Origin: Chloroflexota bacterium | Lineage (GTDB): Bacteria; Chloroflexota; Anaerolineae; Anaerolineales; Villigracilaceae | NCBI GenBank assembly: GCA_016191985.1 | Contig: JACPVB010000171.1 | Location: forward strand, 1-7,003 | Length of the DNA stretch: 7,003 bases | Reading direction: 5' to 3' | Shown here: in pieces, positions 5,052-7,003 of the stretch | Layout: each line of letters opens with the position of its first letter | How positions within the stretch are numbered: position 1 is the first letter of the stretch | Notes under the pieces: generated by a model | The model's database searches: none | The model's input: the letters and a program-made list of their open reading frames with translations, nothing else | What the model was told of the DNA's origin: nothing | Translations under genes and position numbers: made by a program

Positions 5052-6393
5052 ACGCGCCTTTCTTGTTGGCGTGAATATTCACGGTAAAAAACAGATCCTC
5101 ACACTCGAAGATTCACTCACAGAACTGGCCCTGCTTGCCGATACCGCAGGGGTGGACGTGGTCGGCGAACTCACTCAAAAATTACACAGCCCAAACGTCG
5201 AGACCTACATCGGCCCCGGCAAAGTGGAGGAGCTAAAAGCCCTCGCCGAAGAAACCCTCTCCGAAGTTGTCATCTTCGACGATGAACTATCCCCCCGTCA
5301 CCAGCGCGAATTGGAAAAAGCTCTCGGCAGGAGCATCCGCGTCATTGACCGCACGGCATTGATCCTGGATATTTTCGCACAGCACGCCCACACAAAGGAA
5401 GGCATGTTGCAGGTGGAGCTTGCCCAATACGAATACAACCTCCCGCGCCTCAGCCGCGCCTGGACACATCTCGAACGGCAGGCGGGCGGCGGCGGCGGAC
5501 GCGCTGGTTCCACGGGCGGCGTTGGCTTGCGCGGCCCCGGCGAAACCCAGCTCGAAGTGGACCGCCGCTCAATCCGCACACGCATCGCACACATCAAGCG
5601 CGAACTTGAAAAAGTGGAAGCCCATCGCATGAGATATCGCGCGCAACGCAAGCGTTCCCGCATCCCCACTGTGGCGCTGGTCGGTTACACCAATGCGGGC
5701 AAATCCACCCTGCTCAATCGGCTCGCCAAAGCGGAAGTGTACGTGGCCGATCAACTGTTTGCAACGCTCGATCCCACCACCCGCCGCGTACAACTCCCCG
5801 GCGACGAACTTGCGTTATTTACAGACACCGTCGGGTTCATTCAAAAATTACCCACTTCCCTGGTTGTGGCATTCCATGCCACGCTGGAAGAAATTGCGGA
5901 AGCAGACCTGCTCCTGCATATTGTGGATATTTCGCACCCCAATGCCCTTGGTCAATTTCAGGCCGTTCAGGAAACCCTGGATGAAATTGACGCAAGCCAC
6001 ATCCCCATGGTAACCGCGTTGAACAAAGCGGATTTGTTGAAGAATCCAGAAAACGCCCGCGAAGTCTTAAAGGATTTCCCCAAATCCGTCTCCATCTCCG
6101 CGTTGACCGGCGCAGGCATGGCCGACCTCCTTCATCTTGTCCGCGAGGAATTGTTCGAGGCGTATTCTCCCATCCACGTACGCCTGCCATATAAACAAGG
6201 CGCGCTCATCTCGCTTTTCCACGAGCTTGGACAGGTGGAACGTGTGGAACATGAACGCGGCGGCGTGGTTATGCAAGGACGCATCCCCGGCAGGCTGCTT
6301 GCGCAATTTTCAGCATGGCACATAAAACCAAACCATGTAAACAATCATGTTTATGAAGATGTCGAAGAAAACGATGTGGAGGAAGAAGTATGA
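5011..6393 (+). CDS. hflX: GTPase HflX, ribosome-splitting stress factor
   Basis: HflX is a translational GTPase that binds stalled or idle 70S ribosomes and splits them, with roles in heat and antibiotic stress; it acts in the cytoplasm. At 460 residues it has a full HflX N-terminal domain (RAFLVGV at 15-21, TYIGPGKVEEL around 65-75, RVIDRTALILDIFAQHA), a helical segment with a glycine-rich linker and the signature GPGETQLEVDRR, then the G domain. G motifs are intact: G1 GYTNAGKST (225-233), G2 DPTTR (254-258), G3 DTVGF (D272), G4 NKAD (338-341) and G5 SALTG. The start is GTG 5011, which gives the conserved N-terminal strand a normal lead; a later GTG at 5071 would delete it. This puts the start 41 bases inside the histidine kinase gene, implying translational coupling. 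A weak GGAAA lies just upstream. The C-terminal tail is acidic (EDVEENDVEEEV). Confidence 0.96.
   Translation: MAKKIPQPTNPPRERAFLVGVNIHGKKQILTLEDSLTELALLADTAGVDVVGELTQKLHSPNVETYIGPGKVEELKALAEETLSEVVIFDDELSPRHQRELEKALGRSIRVIDRTALILDIFAQHAHTKEGMLQVELAQYEYNLPRLSRAWTHLERQAGGGGGRAGSTGGVGLRGPGETQLEVDRRSIRTRIAHIKRELEKVEAHRMRYRAQRKRSRIPTVALVGYTNAGKSTLLNRLAKAEVYVADQLFATLDPTTRRVQLPGDELALFTDTVGFIQKLPTSLVVAFHATLEEIAEADLLLHIVDISHPNALGQFQAVQETLDEIDASHIPMVTALNKADLLKNPENAREVLKDFPKSVSISALTGAGMADLLHLVREELFEAYSPIHVRLPYKQGALISLFHELGQVERVEHERGGVVMQGRIPGRLLAQFSAWHIKPNHVNNHVYEDVEENDVEEEV
6378..6382 (+). promoter_or_regulatory. Strong Shine-Dalgarno (GGAGG) for the small membrane gene
   Basis: GGAGG lies inside the acidic 3' end of hflX, 7 bases before ATG 6390. 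It is the best Shine-Dalgarno in the window and supports translation of the 67-codon ORF. It contrasts with the missing sites before trmFO, the histidine kinase gene and the gene at 6701. Confidence 0.75.
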
Positions 6394-6593
6394 TCTCAAA
6401 ATTATTGGACCGCATGTCTGAATTTCTGGCACACCGCAAGGGTCTGTTGCCCATCATCGGCATCATCCTTATCCTTATCAACCTGCTGGTTCAATTCATC
6501 TTCCCGAACAGCCCGCTGGCTTTCAGTAATATTTTTCTTCACGTCGGTTTGATCGTGGCAATATTTGGGCTCATGCTGGCCTGGGCGCTCTAG
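6390..6593 (+). CDS. Small two-helix membrane protein, function unknown
   Basis: This 67-residue protein has a short basic/amphipathic N-terminus (residues 1-18, ending AHRKG) and two hydrophobic helices, about 19-38 and 48-67, separated by a short PNSPLAFSN loop. With the basic side of helix 1 inside, both ends should face the cytoplasm. I recognise no family. It is well supported as a gene: its ATG overlaps the hflX stop in an ATGA arrangement and a perfect GGAGG sits 7 bases upstream, so it should be translated with hflX. Position suggests membrane tethering or a stress-related role beside HflX, but this is only inference. It ends at TAG 6591-6593, immediately after the second helix. Confidence 0.75.
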   Translation: MISKLLDRMSEFLAHRKGLLPIIGIILILINLLVQFIFPNSPLAFSNIFLHVGLIVAIFGLMLAWAL

Positions 6594-6641
6594 TCGCTTA
6601 TCTGCAAGCGCAGGCACGGTGTGTCCTTCGGGAGAATAGCA

Positions 6642-6671
6642 TTGACATCAATTTTCACAAACAAGTTTATT
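6642..6671 (+). promoter_or_regulatory. Possible promoter for the kinase-like gene (TTGACA...TTTATT)
   Basis: A perfect -35 consensus TTGACA (6642-6647) is followed after 18 bases by TTTATT (6666-6671), a poor -10 match. This would give a 5' leader of roughly 20-25 bases before ATG 6701. It competes with the leaderless alternative at 6690-6695. Confidence 0.3.
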
Positions 6672-6689
6672 GAATTGCAAAACAAGCGA

Positions 6690-6695
6690 TAAACT
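6690..6695 (+). promoter_or_regulatory. -10-like TAAACT five bases before the kinase-like gene
   Basis: TAAACT, identical to the box before the histidine kinase gene, ends 5 bases before ATG 6701 (spacer CTCCC, no Shine-Dalgarno). Transcription from it would begin at or next to the start codon. TTGACA at 6642 is too far upstream to pair with it. Confidence 0.35.
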
Positions 6696-6700
6696 CTCCC

Positions 6701-7003
6701 ATGGCTTCAGCGATTACCGGCAAAACATTTCTTAACCAATATCGCGTCGAAGAATTTATCGCGCTCACGCCGCTGGGTGAGTTACACCGCGCCACCGACG
6801 AGCGCAGCGGCAAATCGCTTGCATTCACCCTGCTCCCCAAAACGGTTTCTGAAAACGCCGAGGCCTTCAAGGAACTCGAAGCGGAATCCAAGAAACTTCA
6901 AGCCATTTCACACCCCAACATAACCAAATATCTGGGAGTGTTTCAAACCCCCACCCTTGCCTTTCTGCTGGAAGAATGGGTGGACGGCCCATCCCTGCAA
7001 ACC
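6701..7003 (+). CDS. Ser/Thr protein kinase-like protein with degenerate N-lobe, N-terminal part, cut by window edge
   Basis: The visible 101 residues match the N-lobe of bacterial Hanks-type Ser/Thr kinases: YRVEEFI (14-20) for the first strand, GELHRATDERSGK (26-38) for strand 2 and its turn, FKELEAESKKL for helix C, SHPNI (70-74), and FLLEEWVDGPSL (88-99) for the hinge. Key residues are altered. The glycine loop reads ALTPLG, keeping only its last glycine (G26), and strand 3 reads LAFTLLP (40-46) where VAIKVLP is usual, so T43 replaces the ATP-anchoring lysine. The helix C glutamate (E62) remains. This may be a pseudokinase or a kinase using an alternative lysine such as K47. The catalytic loop and any C-terminal sensor or membrane domain are outside the window. 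ATG 6701 is the only sensible start, with no Shine-Dalgarno. The gap from the previous gene is 107 bases. Confidence 0.82.
   Translation, partial: MASAITGKTFLNQYRVEEFIALTPLGELHRATDERSGKSLAFTLLPKTVSENAEAFKELEAESKKLQAISHPNITKYLGVFQTPTLAFLLEEWVDGPSLQT

Noticed and set aside
5071..5073. Alternative GTG start for hflX that avoids the overlap
   Set aside because: It would remove the conserved RAFLVGV strand at the start of the HflX N-terminal domain, so GTG 5011 is preferred.
6594..6640. CGCTT...AAGCG hairpin after the small membrane gene considered as a terminator
   Set aside because: The stem has only 5 pairs with a 6-base loop and no following T-tract, too weak to call.

Overview
The window looks like a piece of a Chloroflexota chromosome, most likely an Anaerolineae-type bacterium. 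This is inferred from the GC-rich coding style, the look of the soluble histidine kinase and Ser/Thr-kinase-like genes, the folate-type TrmFO, and intergenic spacers packed with short degenerate repeats. No rRNA or other phylogenetic marker is present, so the placement is tentative.

Layout. Positions 1-649 (minus strand, running off the left edge) hold the N-terminal third or so of a type I restriction endonuclease HsdR subunit, visibly more AT-rich than everything to its right. A 368-base spacer (650-1017) follows. It is nearly devoid of G on the + strand for about 160 bases and ends in a nine-unit heptamer array that abuts a TATAAT box and the trmFO start. trmFO (1018-2364) encodes the folate/FAD-dependent tRNA m5U54 methyltransferase. 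The next spacer is occupied by a 15-unit octamer array (2399-2518) ending 7 bases before a membrane-anchored M28/glutaminyl-cyclase-like metallohydrolase (2526-3419). A second gene-free spacer (3420-3770) contains two REP-like hairpins in inverted orientation with compensatory stem changes, a MITE-like inverted repeat between them, and other dispersed-repeat sequences. A rightward cluster follows: a soluble orphan histidine kinase (3771-5051), hflX (5011-6393, overlapping the kinase by 41 bases) and a 67-residue two-helix membrane protein (6390-6593, ATGA overlap with hflX, strong Shine-Dalgarno). The last gene (6701 to the right edge) starts a Ser/Thr-kinase-like protein whose visible N-lobe lacks the usual beta3 lysine and two loop glycines.

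How it works together. TrmFO (tRNA T-loop methylation) and HflX (ribosome splitting and rescue) are translation-related. The histidine kinase is translationally linked to hflX, which suggests stress signalling, but no response regulator is visible. Three genes that follow spacers (trmFO, the histidine kinase, the kinase-like gene) have a TANNNT -10-like box only 5-7 bases before the ATG and no Shine-Dalgarno, the arrangement expected of leaderless mRNAs. The small operon-internal membrane gene has a perfect GGAGG.

No complete new system is evident. The most unusual material is in the spacers: minisatellite-like arrays pressed against gene starts, and the REP-like pair. The degenerate kinase is the most unusual coding feature.
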